Below are positions 30,167 to 54,381 of a DNA stretch of 64,000 bases, piece after piece. Numbering within the stretch: the first letter of the stretch is position 1; each line of letters opens with the position of its first letter. Origin of the DNA: Piromyces finnis (taxonomy: Eukaryota > Neocallimastigomycota > Neocallimastigomycetes > Neocallimastigales > Neocallimastigaceae). The stretch lies in the NCBI GenBank assembly GCA_002104945.1, contig MCFH01000006.1, forward strand, positions 1,250,211-1,314,210, read 5' to 3'. A program made the translations under genes and the position numbers. A model generated the notes under the pieces. That model was given only the letters and a program-made list of their open reading frames with translations. It had not been told where the DNA came from and did not search any database.

Positions 30167-31010
30167 TTCTATTAATATTATTTATATTAGATAATTTTTC
30201 TTTTAAAAAAGAAAAGTTTTATTTTTGGCTGTAAATTATTTTTTTAAATTTATTTTATAATAAAAATCTTTTAAAATTTAAAGTTTACAAAATATATATA
30301 TCAAATAAAACGAATTCTATTTGGTAAAAATATATTTAATACAGAATTTTTTTTTAATTTTTTCCACAAATAATAATGATTAAAATTATATTAAATAATT
30401 TGATGATAGTACAAAAATGTAAATTTGTTTAATATATATAATACATAAAAAAATTAGAAAAAAGACGAGATGAGTGAAAAAATATAGAAATAATTTATTA
30501 TGTCTGTTATTTATAACTACATTAAATTATAGTTTCTATTCTCATTATTATTTATCTATCAAATTTATTTTTAATAAATTATCAATAATAAAAAATAAAA
30601 ACAATTAGATTTATCTTTTAAAACTAAATTTATTATAAAATAAATTTTAAAAGATTATAAAAATTAATTTAATAGTATATCATTAATACACCACTATTAA
30701 AACCCTCTTCCTATATTTACTTAAATTTATTTTTATCATGTTGATGAATATAATTGAATAAACAAATCAGAATCTAATAATATTGAGTTGTCTCGAATAT
30801 GATTGGTTATTATTAATTAACACTATATAAAAGTAAATTCTATCTGAAATTTTTATTCATCATTCGTTTTCTAAAAGTTAAGTATATATACCTATAAGAT
30901 TTAACTTTTTAGAAAATAAATAAATTAATAATTAAATGCATAATTTTTTATTAATAAAAATTAATGTTATAAATTATTAATTAAAAGATAAATATTAAAT
31001 AAATTAATAT
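30167..31010. other. Divergent intergenic region with a hairpin
   Basis: Upstream of HGH1 on one side and of the candidate snoRNA on the other. AT-rich. The only distinct structure is an imperfect inverted repeat: TTTTCTAAAAGTTAA at 30867-30881 against TTAACTTTTTAGAAAA at 30901-30916 (one bulged base), with a 19-base loop. A role is not known. Confidence 0.6.
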
Positions 31011-31120
31011 TTATGGATTAATATGACGAAAACCTTTATTTTTTTATTTCTGACACCTCTAGTGAAAAGGTGGTTTTACGACCATCTAATGCACGCAACT
31101 TTGTTCTGATTAATCCATAA
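31011..31120 (+). ncRNA. Candidate C/D-box snoRNA
   Basis: A 110-base island less AT-rich than its surroundings is closed by a perfect 12-base inverted repeat (TTATGGATTAAT at 31011-31022, ATTAATCCATAA at 31109-31120). Directly inside the stem lie ATGACGA at 31023-31029, one mismatch from the C box RTGATGA, and CTGA at 31106-31109, a perfect D box. An internal CTGA (31050-31053) fits a D' box, and GTGAAAA (31062-31068) is a weak C' box. This geometry is that of a C/D snoRNP RNA guiding 2'-O-methylation in the nucleolus. The guide upstream of the D box would be around 31092-31105 (CACGCAACTTTGTT). I could not assign an rRNA target from memory. A small inverted-repeat element (MITE) is the alternative. 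Confidence 0.55.
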
Positions 31121-31300
31121 TAAATAAATTAAAATGAATTTAAAAATTAAATATTACATAAATATTTTGAATTTAATGTGTTTTTTTTTTTTTTTGTATT
31201 AATAATTAAGGATTAAGAAATTTATATAGGAATTATGTTTAAGTATTTATATTATATTATTATTATTTTTTTTTTTTAATATCTTATTTTTTAAATTGGC

Positions 31301-31840
31301 ATGATTATAAAAGGTGATTTAAAATTTAAAAAATTGAAAAAAATTAAAATTGAAAAGGATCAAAATGAAGTAATAAAATACAAATATGAAGCTTATTATT
31401 TTGGTTTGAAAATTGTAGAAACAAAATATTATTTAAAAAAGAAAATAGCATTAAAAACTATAAAAAAGATTTCCAAAGATTATTTACGTATGCTAAAACA
31501 AGAATTCAAAAATAGCAATGAAGATGAAGAAGGGGAAATTGATAGTAATAAACTTTATAACAATAAAGCCGATGAAGAAAATCAGATTTCTTTTCTTCCG
31601 GAGCAATTAGAAATTAATAATCAATTAATGCATAGTCGAACTTATGTAGTTTATCTCAATCAATTTTTCCAAAAATTTAAAATAGATTATGAGTATTCTT
31701 TCGAAAATTATAAAAATCTTTATTTATGTAAACTACGAATTGATAATAAATATTTTGTAACGGATCGTCCTTTCATAAGAAAGGTTGATGCAAAAGAAGA
31801 AGTATCAAAAATAGCATGTGATTATCTGAAAATTATTTAA
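31301..31840 (+). CDS. Small dsRNA-binding-domain-like protein
   Basis: A single uninterrupted frame of 179 aa with clean Lys/Glu-rich coding composition. The C-terminal ~70 residues read like a dsRNA-binding domain (alpha-beta-beta-beta-alpha): YVVYLNQFFQKFKIDYEYSF, then NLYLCKLRIDNKYFVTD, a basic turn RKVDAKEEVSKIACDYLKII where the family has a KKxAk..aA helix. The N-terminal ~60 residues contain a second, shorter copy of the strand-helix part (YKYEAYYFGLKIVETKYYL, then KKKIALKTIKKISKDYL). A full first helix is missing there, so an upstream exon is possible. No catalytic domain is present. It lies 180 bases downstream of the candidate snoRNA on the same strand. Family assignment is by pattern only; the start codon is the first ATG. 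Confidence 0.6.
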   Translation: MIIKGDLKFKKLKKIKIEKDQNEVIKYKYEAYYFGLKIVETKYYLKKKIALKTIKKISKDYLRMLKQEFKNSNEDEEGEIDSNKLYNNKADEENQISFLPEQLEINNQLMHSRTYVVYLNQFFQKFKIDYEYSFENYKNLYLCKLRIDNKYFVTDRPFIRKVDAKEEVSKIACDYLKII

Positions 31841-32371
31841 ATGTATTTAAAGATGAAATTTATATTTATAAAGAAAAAAAACTAATTCAATTAAAGTTAA
31901 TCATATAATTATACCAAATATTAATTATTTTTATAATTAATAATATATCCTCCTATCAATTAGAATAATGTATTTTTTGTATGCTTTAAAGCCTTTATTT
32001 TTTATTAATATTTAATAAATAATCATTTCCTATTTCCAAAGATTAATATAGCAAAAATAGAATTTGTTATTTAAATTTTGTGTATTATTAACACTAAAAA
32101 ATCAACACCAACATATAATTAAAATAAATATAAAATAGTAATATTTTTTAATATTAGATTAATCTATTTATATAATTAATAATTGTTTTTATTATTTATT
32201 CTATAATTTTATTATAATAAATATATATATATAAATATATTCTTTCAATTGAAATAATAAATAAAATGAAATTTAATATATAAAACTTATTTTTTAATCT
32301 ATAATATTTGTAATAATTTCCTTGAGATGTAAACTTTATGATGCTATATTGTTTATTTAATTATTGATAGC
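31841..32371. other. Intergenic between convergent genes
   Basis: AT-rich 3' flanks with no recognised element. Confidence 0.65.
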
Positions 32372-37379
<5,008 letters not shown>

Positions 37380-38820
37380 TTTGTATAATTATATTTCAAA
37401 AGGTAGTGCAAATTTTTTAAAAAAAAAAAATATTTATATATATTAAAAATTTTTAAAAAAAAAATATTTATATTATATATTTGTGAATGTAAAATTTTAA
37501 ATATATTAAATATATCGATAATATATTAATAATATATTTTATTTAAATAAAAAGGAACAAAGAATAAATTATAAGTTATTTTAAAATAAATTATTCTTAA
37601 AGAATTTTTAATTAGCTTCGATTAAAATTATAATTACAAATAAAAAAAAATATTATATATCAATATTAATATTTTATAATTATAATAATAATTATTATTA
37701 TTATTTCAATTATTAATGCTTATTTATAATTTGTATGATAAATACTGAAATAAAGCATTAAAAATGCAAAGTAATTTAATATATCATTAAGAAAATAATT
37801 TTTCTGATTACCATAAATATTTAGAATTTATATAACCTAATCATTTAGACTATTTTCTATCAAAACTTTTAAAATATTACTGCTTTTTTAGTGTGTAAAT
37901 GGCCTCCTTCCTATTATAAACTTGACATTCTTAGTTACATAAATAAATAAATTTATTTATACAACGGAAAAGTAATCTAACCAATCATTAGATTTATCAT
38001 TTCGGATAATATATAATAATTGTATTAAAATTTAATTGTTTATATATATAGATTCTTAAAAATGTAAATACAATTAACTGTATTTGTACTACTTTAAATA
38101 AAAAATGGAACTTAGATCAATATGTATAAATAAATATAAATAAATAGCCTTTGAATAAATAAATATTAATATTAAAGTTCGATATTAATTAACATTATAT
38201 TTAATATGAGGTTCATTTATTTTTTAAGTATTTAAAATAACAATATTATAGTTTTGTAATTTTGTTATTTAATTGTCTTATCAAAAGTTTTTTTTAAATA
38301 CTATATTCAAATACTTTTAATACAATATTATTAAAAATATTATTATTTTTTTAATTGTTTATTCTCAATTATTATTTTAAAATAAGAAAAAGGTAATTAA
38401 TAAATTTTTTTTAATAATATTGATAAAATTTAAATTTTTATGAATATTTAATACTAAATAAAATTTTCATACGTAATTATATTTTATTAGAAATTGATAT
38501 ACATATTGTATTAAGAATGTAAATGTATTTTACATCTGAAAATCAAAATAATTAAAATTTTCATAGAAATAATAATATTAAATAAATAATAAATTATTAA
38601 AAATTTATATTTGCTTGGATAGTTTATAATTTATTATTTTTTTTTATTTAAAATATTTTATTTATATCTATTTTTATTTTATTTGTTAAAGAAAAAGAAA
38701 TTCTTTACTTTAAAACATATAGATATAATATATATTATATAAGGACTAACAAATATAAATATTAAAAAGCAATAATATTGAACTAAATAATTAATAATAA
38801 ATTTATTATAAAAATTAAAG
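37380..38820. other. Divergent intergenic region between CLU1 and delta-COP
   Basis: 1.4 kb of AT-rich sequence that must carry both promoters. A slightly less AT-rich patch lies at about 37880-37935 (contains GGCCTCCTTCC). No motif could be assigned. Confidence 0.6.
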
Positions 38821-40295
38821 ATGGTAAATAAACCTTTTTATTTATTTAGATAACGGTTTATAATTATATTCATCACCAAAACAAATTTCTAATTCTTTTT
38901 TCTTTTTTATCTTAATCCTCTCTCCTTTCTATTACAATAACATTTACTCTATAATTTATAATTACTATCATGATATTTTTATACTGCATAATATTAAAAT
39001 ATTTATTTTTTAATTCAATTTTCACTTAAACAAAATTTTATTTTAATGGATAAAAATCAACAAAAATAAACATTAACATCTATTATATTCAAATTATTTG
39101 TGTACTTTGTTTATCTTCTAATTATAATTCAGGTCGTTATATCTGCATCAGTTTGTACTAAAACTGGAAAGGGTAAACTATCTATTAAAAAAAAAAAAAA
39201 AAAAATAAAAGATAATTATAAATAATTTCAAAATATATTTGTAATAAAAGATGAATTATTTATATCAAAAGTCAATGGTAGTATATTAATTAATAATAAT
39301 AAAAAAATAAAAAAATAAATATTAATTAATTTTAAAATATTTAAAATTAATATAGTAATTTAATTTAAATAAAAACGTTAACTAAAAATTTAATTTAAAT
39401 AAATTTAATTTAAAAAAATATTACAGTATCAATTAATATAATATAATTTGCAATAAAACAAAAATTTTTATCATTGCCTTTAGATAAATATATATAGGAA
39501 TTTTTGATATTAATTTTATTATAAAAAAATATAATTAAATCAATTCTCGTATTTTATTTATTTATTTATTTCTAAATATAATTTAATAATTTAAATTATA
39601 ATATTAACATATAAAAATGTGAATTTTAAATATTTATAAAAATAATGTTTATCAGCAATTCTTTCACGTCAATTCATGGATATGTCTCGTTCAAGAATTG
39701 AAGGTCTTTTAGCTTCTTTTCCAAAATTAATTGATAACAATGAGCAACATACTTTTGTTGAAACTGATTCAGTTCGTTATGTTTATCAACCACTTGAAGA
39801 ACTTTTTATGGTATTAATTACAAACAAAAATTCCAATATTCTTCAAGATATTGAAACTTTAAATCTCTTTGTTAGAGCTATATCTGATTACTGTCATAAT
39901 ATTAACACTCATGAAATAGAAGAAATGGCATTTGAACTTTCAAGTGTTTTTGATGAAATTGTTAATCTTGGTTATAGAGAATATGTCAGCATCCAACAAC
40001 TTAGAACTATTTCTGAAATGGAAAGTCATGAAGAAAAATTAGCAGCTGAAATTGAAAAGGTATTTACAAAAAAAAAAAAAAAAAAAAAGAAAGAAAGAAA
40101 GAAAGAAAATAAAAATATGATTTATTACAAATATTTTTTATTAATAATCAAAAAACAAGAAACATTATTAACTTGTCTATTATAATATTTTATAAACTTA
40201 TATATTATGAAATATCAAAAATAACAAAAATGAATTATTAAATGAACAAATACATAAATTAAACAAAACAATATAATTTTAATATATGCAATCAA

Positions 40296-40329
<34 letters not shown>

Positions 40330-42420
40330 AATAAGGAAAAGGAAGCAAAGGAATTACTTAATAGAAAGGCTAAATCATTAGAAATGCAAAGAAAGGAAAT
40401 GCAAAAGAAAATGGCTTCAGGTGGTATGGGTATGGGATATGGCAGTGGTGGCTTCGGTAATAATGGTGGTTACGGTAATAGCAGCGGATATGGTAACAAT
40501 AATAATTATGGCAATAATGGCGGTTTCGGTAATAATGGTGGTTATGGAAACAATGATGGATATAATAATAACAATGGTTACGGTAATAATGGTAATTACG
40601 GAAATAATGGAGGATACGGTGGATTTGGCAACAATTCTGGTTATAATAACAATATGAATCAAAATAACTATAATTCAAATAATAAGTATGTAATAATTAT
40701 ATATTGTTTTGACAGTGTTTAACAATATTATAATTTATTAATATTAAAAATACAATATATATCATACAATAAAAAAAATTACTTTATAAAATATATAATA
40801 ATATTAAATTAATGAATTATTAATATATAATTTTTTCTATTTAAAATATGAAGCAATCAACAACAAAACCAACCATTCCGTGGTAAAGGTATGCAATTAG
40901 GTCATAAGAATAATAATAATGTTAACGATTTAGTTTCTCAAATGCAAGAAGAAGTTAGTAACCAAGCTATAGCAGAACAAATGGCTAGTGCTTCTAATGA
41001 ACCATCTACTCCAACCGAACCGTAAATATATCAGTTATTTTTATAATACATAAATAATTTTTAAAAGAAATGTTTATTTGTTAAACTTTAATATAAAATA
41101 TTAACTTCTTAAAAAAAATAAATTATTAATATATTTATTTTATGTATTTTAAAACACTATAGTGTCCATGCTATTATATCAGAAAAGATTAGCTTAGCAG
41201 CTACTCATGATGGTGGCTTAGAAAACTTAGAAATTAAGGGTGATATGATATTGAGAATTTCTGATCCAAACAGCACTCGTTTAAGAATTCAATTAAATAA
41301 TTCATTCAATAGAAACTTCCAATTTAAGGTAATCAGAAAAGCAACAAAGATATATATATTAAACAATAATATAAATATTTATAAATTTATTAACAATCCA
41401 CTATTGTTACTATTTATTTAATTTCAAACCTTCAAAATGATTCAATATTCTTAAATATTATATAAAAATATTTATTAAATAAATTTAGACTCACCCACAA
41501 GTTGATAAGAAATTATTCAACTCCGATAGTGTTATCGCTTTAAAGGATCCATCAAAGCCATTCCCAATTGGTAGTCCATTAGGTATATTAAAATGGAGAT
41601 TTGCTACTAGAGATGAAAGCTTTATTCCACTTTCAAGTAAATATTGATTATTTTTGTTTATTTGATTATTTACTTTTATAATGAAAATAGTAATATTTTA
41701 ATATTTTATATTTTAAAATGTAACATTAAAAACGTATTAAATTATATTCTCTTTTTAATTATACATTTAAATAATAAGTTAATTGCTGGCCATCTCTTGC
41801 TGCTAATGGTACTTGTGATGTTAACATTGAATATGAACTTGAAGTTCCAAACATCACTCTTAATAATGTTTCTATTATTATTCCATATCCGTAAGTTTTA
41901 TTATTTAAAACATTTATAGATTTTGATTTATTTAGTATTATTTTGATATAAATTCCTAATTTTAATGTTAACATAATATATAAACATAAAATAATATGAA
42001 TATGAATAGTGGTATGGGTAACCCAACTGTTGGTGAAGTTGATGGTTCATACAACATTAATCACCAAAACCGTTACATTGAATGGCAAATTCCAATTATT
42101 GATGCTGATAACCGTTCAGGCAGTATGGAATTCAATGTTCCAGGTAATGACACTAATGCTTTCTTCCCAGTTCGTGTTAACTTTACATCACAACAATCCT
42201 TCTCTAACATAAATGTAAGTTATTATTTAATTCTAATTCAAATTAGTTTATAATAAAGTGAAATTAAATTGTAATATATAATTTACCATATTAAAATATT
42301 ATTTAAAATTTTTATGCATAATTTATTTAGATTGCTGATATTCAACTCGTAGAAGATGGTACTTCAGTAAGCTACTCTAATGAAACTAGATTAATGCCAG
42401 AAAATTACATAATAATGTAA
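38821..42420 (+). CDS. RET2: Coatomer subunit delta (delta-COP)
   Basis: Ten exons (38821-38823, 39133-39172, 39656-40059, 40330-40685, 40854-41021, 41163-41328, 41489-41636, 41779-41890, 42010-42214, 42331-42420) join to 563 aa. Delta-COP is a subunit of the COPI coat for Golgi-to-ER vesicles. The N-terminal longin domain is unmistakable: VVISASVCTKTGKAILSRQF, RIEGLLASFPKL, QHTFVETDSVRYVYQPLEEL, MVLITNKNSNILQD and FDEIVNLGYRE. The linker (about 40435-40680) is an unusual Gly/Asn/Tyr repeat of GGYGNN-type units. The C-terminal mu-homology domain follows with LKWRFATRDESFIPLS, INCWPS and FFPVRVNFTSQQSFSNI. The first exon contains only the ATG codon, followed at once by GTAAAT. The next exon supplies Val-Val-Ile, as in the animal protein MVLLAA. 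Several introns contain poly-A. Confidence 0.95.
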
Positions 42421-43692
42421 TTAAATTAAAAACCCAACACTTATTATAGAAAGTAGAGATATTAATTATATAAAAATAAATTGATTACAAAAATAATTAT
42501 ATAATATATTTCAACGATAAACCATTACAATAAAATTGAATGAAGAAAGAAAAAAAAAAAGGATAATATAAATTTTAATTTCCAATTAGCAACAGAATAA
42601 TAAATATAATAAAACATTAAAACATTAATAAAAAAAAAAAAAAAGAAAAAATAAAAAAAAAAAATAAAAAAAAAAATTTTAAAAATTCATAATAAATAAA
42701 TAAAAATAAAAATAAAACTACATATATATAACAACAAAATATAATAATAAATAAAAATAAATATATAAATAAATATAAATAAAAATTAAAACAAAAAAAA
42801 AAAAAAAAAAAAAAATCATATCATAATATGAATTTAAATTTCGAAATATCATTCATTATAGTATACTAGGAATATATTATCCATCAAATGATTTATACTT
42901 TACATATTACTTTAATATATTCTTAGTACTATAATTTTTATCAAAATTTGTATGTGTATATATAAAAATAAATTTAATGAATAGTTAATAAACCCTTTAT
43001 TATTACCAATAAAAATAAAACCCTTTTTCTTTTTTGTATTTTATTGTATTGTTATAATTTATTTATTTATTTATTTATTACTATTAGTAGTAGTAGTATA
43101 GAGAGAGAAAGAGAAGATAGAGAAAATATATAATATATATAATAATATAAAAAATATATAAAACTATTGAACAATTAACATTAATCATTTTTTAATATAT
43201 AAAATAATTTTAATTTTTCTTAAAAATAATGACTACTTTATTATTAAAAAATATTTTTATCCATACTATAACAAAAAATTCCCAATTCAAAAATTAAAAC
43301 ATAATGAAAAAAAAAAAAAGGTTTTAAATAAGTATTGGTTTTTTAAATTATAAAAAACTTTTATTTATAATTTCATTTATATTTATGTAGATGATATATT
43401 TTTATAAATATGTCGATATATTTATCAACTTTTTTATATACATAATTTATCGATTATAATAATACTAATAGTATTATTATTTTTATAAGAGTTAATAATT
43501 AAACAAACTTAATATAAATTGAAATATTGATAAATGATACAAAAAATATTTTTTTTTTATTATAATTTTTTTTTCAATTCTATTATAATATCATTGACAC
43601 TTATAATATATGAGATATCAGATTTGTTTAAATTAATTAGTAAAAATATATTTTACTTTATGAATAGAAGGAATAAATTAGTAGTAACCAAC
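42421..43692. other. Intergenic between convergent delta-COP and MetAP2 genes
   Basis: AT-rich 3' flanks with repeated poly-A tracts (42630-42685, 42796-42813). A small purine-rich GAGAGAGAAAG patch lies near 43100. No gene recognised; the frame at 43534-43731 has no support. Confidence 0.65.
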
Positions 43693-46018
<2,326 letters not shown>

Positions 46019-46455
46019 TTTAATAAATTTATATTAAAAATAAATTTTAAATCTGGAAGAAAAAGAAATTTTTTTATTATATATTATTAAATTATTAATA
46101 CATTATTAATATTCGGGTCTAATATCCAATCAATAATGTATCATAAAAATAAAATGTATATATATATTGTACAAAGAAAACATTTTCAAATTTTCAATTA
46201 TAAAGTTATAAGAATAATATTTATAAATAGAAGCTTTTAATCTTAAAAAAAATTAATAATAATTTTTCCAAAAAAAATATTTTTATTACATTATTACATT
46301 TTTAAAACCATTTTATGTATACAATTATATTAATATATTAAATATTACCCTTTCAAAAAAATGTAACCAAATATAAAAATTCTCTTAATATATATAATAA
46401 ACTATTAAAAGAAATTCAAACAAAAAAATAAAAATTCCATTTAATATTAATTATT
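46019..46455. promoter_or_regulatory. Shared divergent promoter region of MetAP2 and DPM2
   Basis: The two start codons face away from each other across 437 bases, so both promoters must lie here. The sequence is AT-rich with one TCGGGTCTAATATCC patch near 46112. Core promoter elements cannot be fixed by eye. Confidence 0.5.
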
Positions 46456-46915
46456 ATGGTAAATATACTCTAAAAAAAAAAAAAAGTATGATTAAATAAT
46501 ATCATATACGGGAATATTTAATTAATTATAATTTATTTTTTTAAATATAATCTTAAAAGGAGACAAAAACAGGTGGTTATATATTCTTAATTTGTTCAGT
46601 TGCATTCTTTATATATTATACATTATGGGTTATTGTATTGGTATATAATTCTTATTTAATACTTTATAAAATGCAATAATTTTTATAAAAATAATGATGA
46701 TAATGATGAAATTATATATAATAATCTTCAATGTTTTTAATATTTTTAATAAATAATAATAGCCTTTCGTAGATTCAGGAAATAAAATGTATTCATTTTT
46801 TCCAAGTTGGGAAATAGCATTTGGTGTTCCTGTTGTATGTATAATTATAGGAGCTTCTATTGTTTTTGTTTTTATAAGCTTAGTAATGATAACATCAGAT
46901 GTTAAGGAAAACTGA
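46456..46915 (+). CDS. DPM2: Dolichol-phosphate mannose synthase regulatory subunit DPM2
   Basis: Three exons (46456-46458, 46563-46640, 46763-46915) give a 77-aa protein ending in TGA. DPM2 is a small ER membrane protein that stabilises the DPM synthase complex, which supplies dolichol-P-mannose for N-glycans, GPI anchors and O-mannosylation. Two hydrophobic helices are present: GGYIFLICSVAFFIYYTLWV and VPVVCIIIGASIVFVFISLV. The family signature YYTxWVIxLPFxD appears as YYTLWVIVLPFVDS, and the length matches human DPM2 (84 aa). As in delta-COP, the first exon is ATG alone, followed by GTAAAT. The acceptor chosen is GGAG|ACAAAAACAGG, because using the later CAG would put a stop in frame. Acceptor choice is therefore the only weak point. 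Confidence 0.9.
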
Positions 46916-47121
46916 TGATATTAATTTAAAAACATTTAATATTTTATATAATATTAAAAATATATTATACCCAATATTTCTTTTCATTCACTTATTAAAA
47001 ATTGAATTTATTAATTTCTATTTTTTGAAAAAATGAATGAATATGTTAAAATATTAATTATAATACCACCTCAACATTATTATAAATTAATAATAACAAC
47101 AAAATAACAATAAAATAATAA

Positions 47122-47154
<33 letters not shown>

Positions 47155-47216
47155 AATAAATATAAATAATAGATTAAAAGCGTTCTTTTCAAATATATAT
47201 TATATGCAATTTAATG

Positions 47217-47253
<37 letters not shown>

Positions 47254-47853
47254 ATATAGACGTAAATAAAAAATAGATACAAATATGCTAATAAAAAGAA
47301 AAAAATAAAAATATATAGAAAAAAAAAAATTGGAATATATATTGCTTATTAATTACTTTTATACAAAACTTAGACTTTAATTGATATAATAATTATGTAT
47401 AAGAGAATCGATTATATATATTAATGTTATAGTGTTTTTTTTTTTTTTTTTAATTTAAGTAATTAATACTTTTTTAGTTAAATAAAATATATATATATTT
47501 TTTAATTGTTTTAATTGTAATATGTTTCAATATTTTATCTTTATTTTTCAATTGAATTAAATATCAATTCATTAATTTTTATTATATATTTACTTTTCAA
47601 TTTCAGAAGTATAGTTAATAATTAAGTTAATAATGAAAATACAAATTAAAATTATATGATAGAGTTTAAATAGACTTTAACAAAAAAAAATAAAAAAAAT
47701 ATCTTTAATATAAAATAACAATAAAAAAGTATTAAAATTATTTAATAGAAAATAAAATATAAACTTTTTTATTAAAAGAAAAGTGTTATATTTTATTTTT
47801 TGCTAATTTTTAATAGACATATTGACTTTAATAATAATAAAAAAAAAGTTTCA
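46916..47853. other. Intergenic between convergent genes
   Basis: AT-rich 3' flanks of DPM2 and the coiled-coil gene, with an AAT run near 47120-47150 and poly-A at about 47218-47245. Nothing else recognised. Confidence 0.65.
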
Positions 47854-53184
<5,331 letters not shown>

Positions 53185-53970
53185 AATTTTTTGTTTTATT
53201 ATTATATGTGTATGTGTAATGCGTATAAATAATAGATAAAATTAAAAAATAAAAAAAACATAAAAAAAATATAAAGAAAAAATGTGAAATATGATACTTT
53301 TTTTATATATATATAAGATTTTTAAATTATGCTAAATAACAATTTTATTTTATTTTCCATTAATAAAATGCTTAACAAATAAAAAATATTAAATCCTATT
53401 AAAAAAACATAATTATTAAAGTTTCTAAGCAATGATTATATATAAAAATAATAATAATAATAAATTTACACCTGTTTTTTATTAAATATTTATTTTTTAT
53501 TTCTCTATTTATTTTGCTTTGTTTTTTAAAGTACTTTTATTTTTCATTTTTAGATACTTATATAAATATTTTAAATAAATTATTATTAAATATTTTGACA
53601 GTAAATTATATATATATAATTTACTATGTTTTTTTAACATAAATTTAATTTTATTAAAAATGAATTTTACTAATAAATAAATGATTTTCCAATAAATTAT
53701 TAATAAAATAAAAAAAGGAATTTTAAAAAAAAATTTCTTTAACCATTTTAATTATTACTGTTATTATTTAATAAACTATACTTATTAATATTATAAAAAT
53801 AAATAAATAAATAAAACGAAAAAGAAAGAGTATAAGAGTGAGAAAAACTTATTCTAAAATAAAATATTTTTTAAAATCAATTGTATATTAAATTAATTAT
53901 CTTTTTTTAAAAAAAAAAATTCTATTTTATTAATAATATTTCAAACCAGTAAACGATTTTTTATTACTTT

Positions 53971-54092
53971 AATTTTTTGTTTTTGTTTGTTTGTTTGTTT
54001 GTTTGTTTTTTGTTTTTTGTTTTTTGTTTTTTGTTTTTTGTTTTTTGTTTTTTGTTTTTTGTTTTTTTTTGTTTTTTTTTGTTTTTTTTGTT
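53971..54092. repeat. T-rich GTTT/GTTTTTT minisatellite
   Basis: Runs of GTTT pass into about ten units of GTTTTTT and then GTTTTTTTTT, on the plus strand. Confidence 0.9.
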
Positions 54093-54176
54093 ATTAGTTA
54101 TTAATTATTTTTATAGTTTTTATATATCCAAATAATGATATTATTTTTATTATTTTTTTCATTCTTTTTTTTTATT

Positions 54177-54263
54177 TTATTATTACTATTACTATTACCA
54201 TTATTATTATTGTTATTGTTGTTATTATTATTGTTATTGTTATTATGTTTATGTTTATTATGC

Positions 54264-54352
<89 letters not shown>
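54177..54352. repeat. (ATT)n microsatellite, imperfect
   Basis: ATT units with scattered ACT, GTT, GTTT and ATC variants, just downstream of the VIP1 stop. Confidence 0.9.
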
Positions 54353-54381
54353 TCATCTATTAGTTAATGATTAAAAAAAAA

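Larger units (their letters stand above)
53185..54381. other. Intergenic with T/G and ATT repeats
   Basis: Between the start of the coiled-coil gene and the stop of VIP1, both on the minus strand. It holds two repeats listed separately and no gene. The frame at 54135-54374 is the ATT repeat. Confidence 0.7.

Noticed and set aside
31011-31120. MITE or transcription terminator instead of a snoRNA
   Set aside because: Not excluded, but the placement of C and D boxes exactly inside the stem is hard to explain for a simple inverted-repeat element, and only one copy is visible here.
40370-40678. Three overlapping frames in the delta-COP linker, both strands
   Set aside because: They are shadows of the Gly/Asn repeat. 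The delta-COP frame connects the conserved longin and mu-homology domains.
54135-54374. Leucine-rich hydrophobic frame
   Set aside because: It is an ATT-repeat artefact in an intergenic region.
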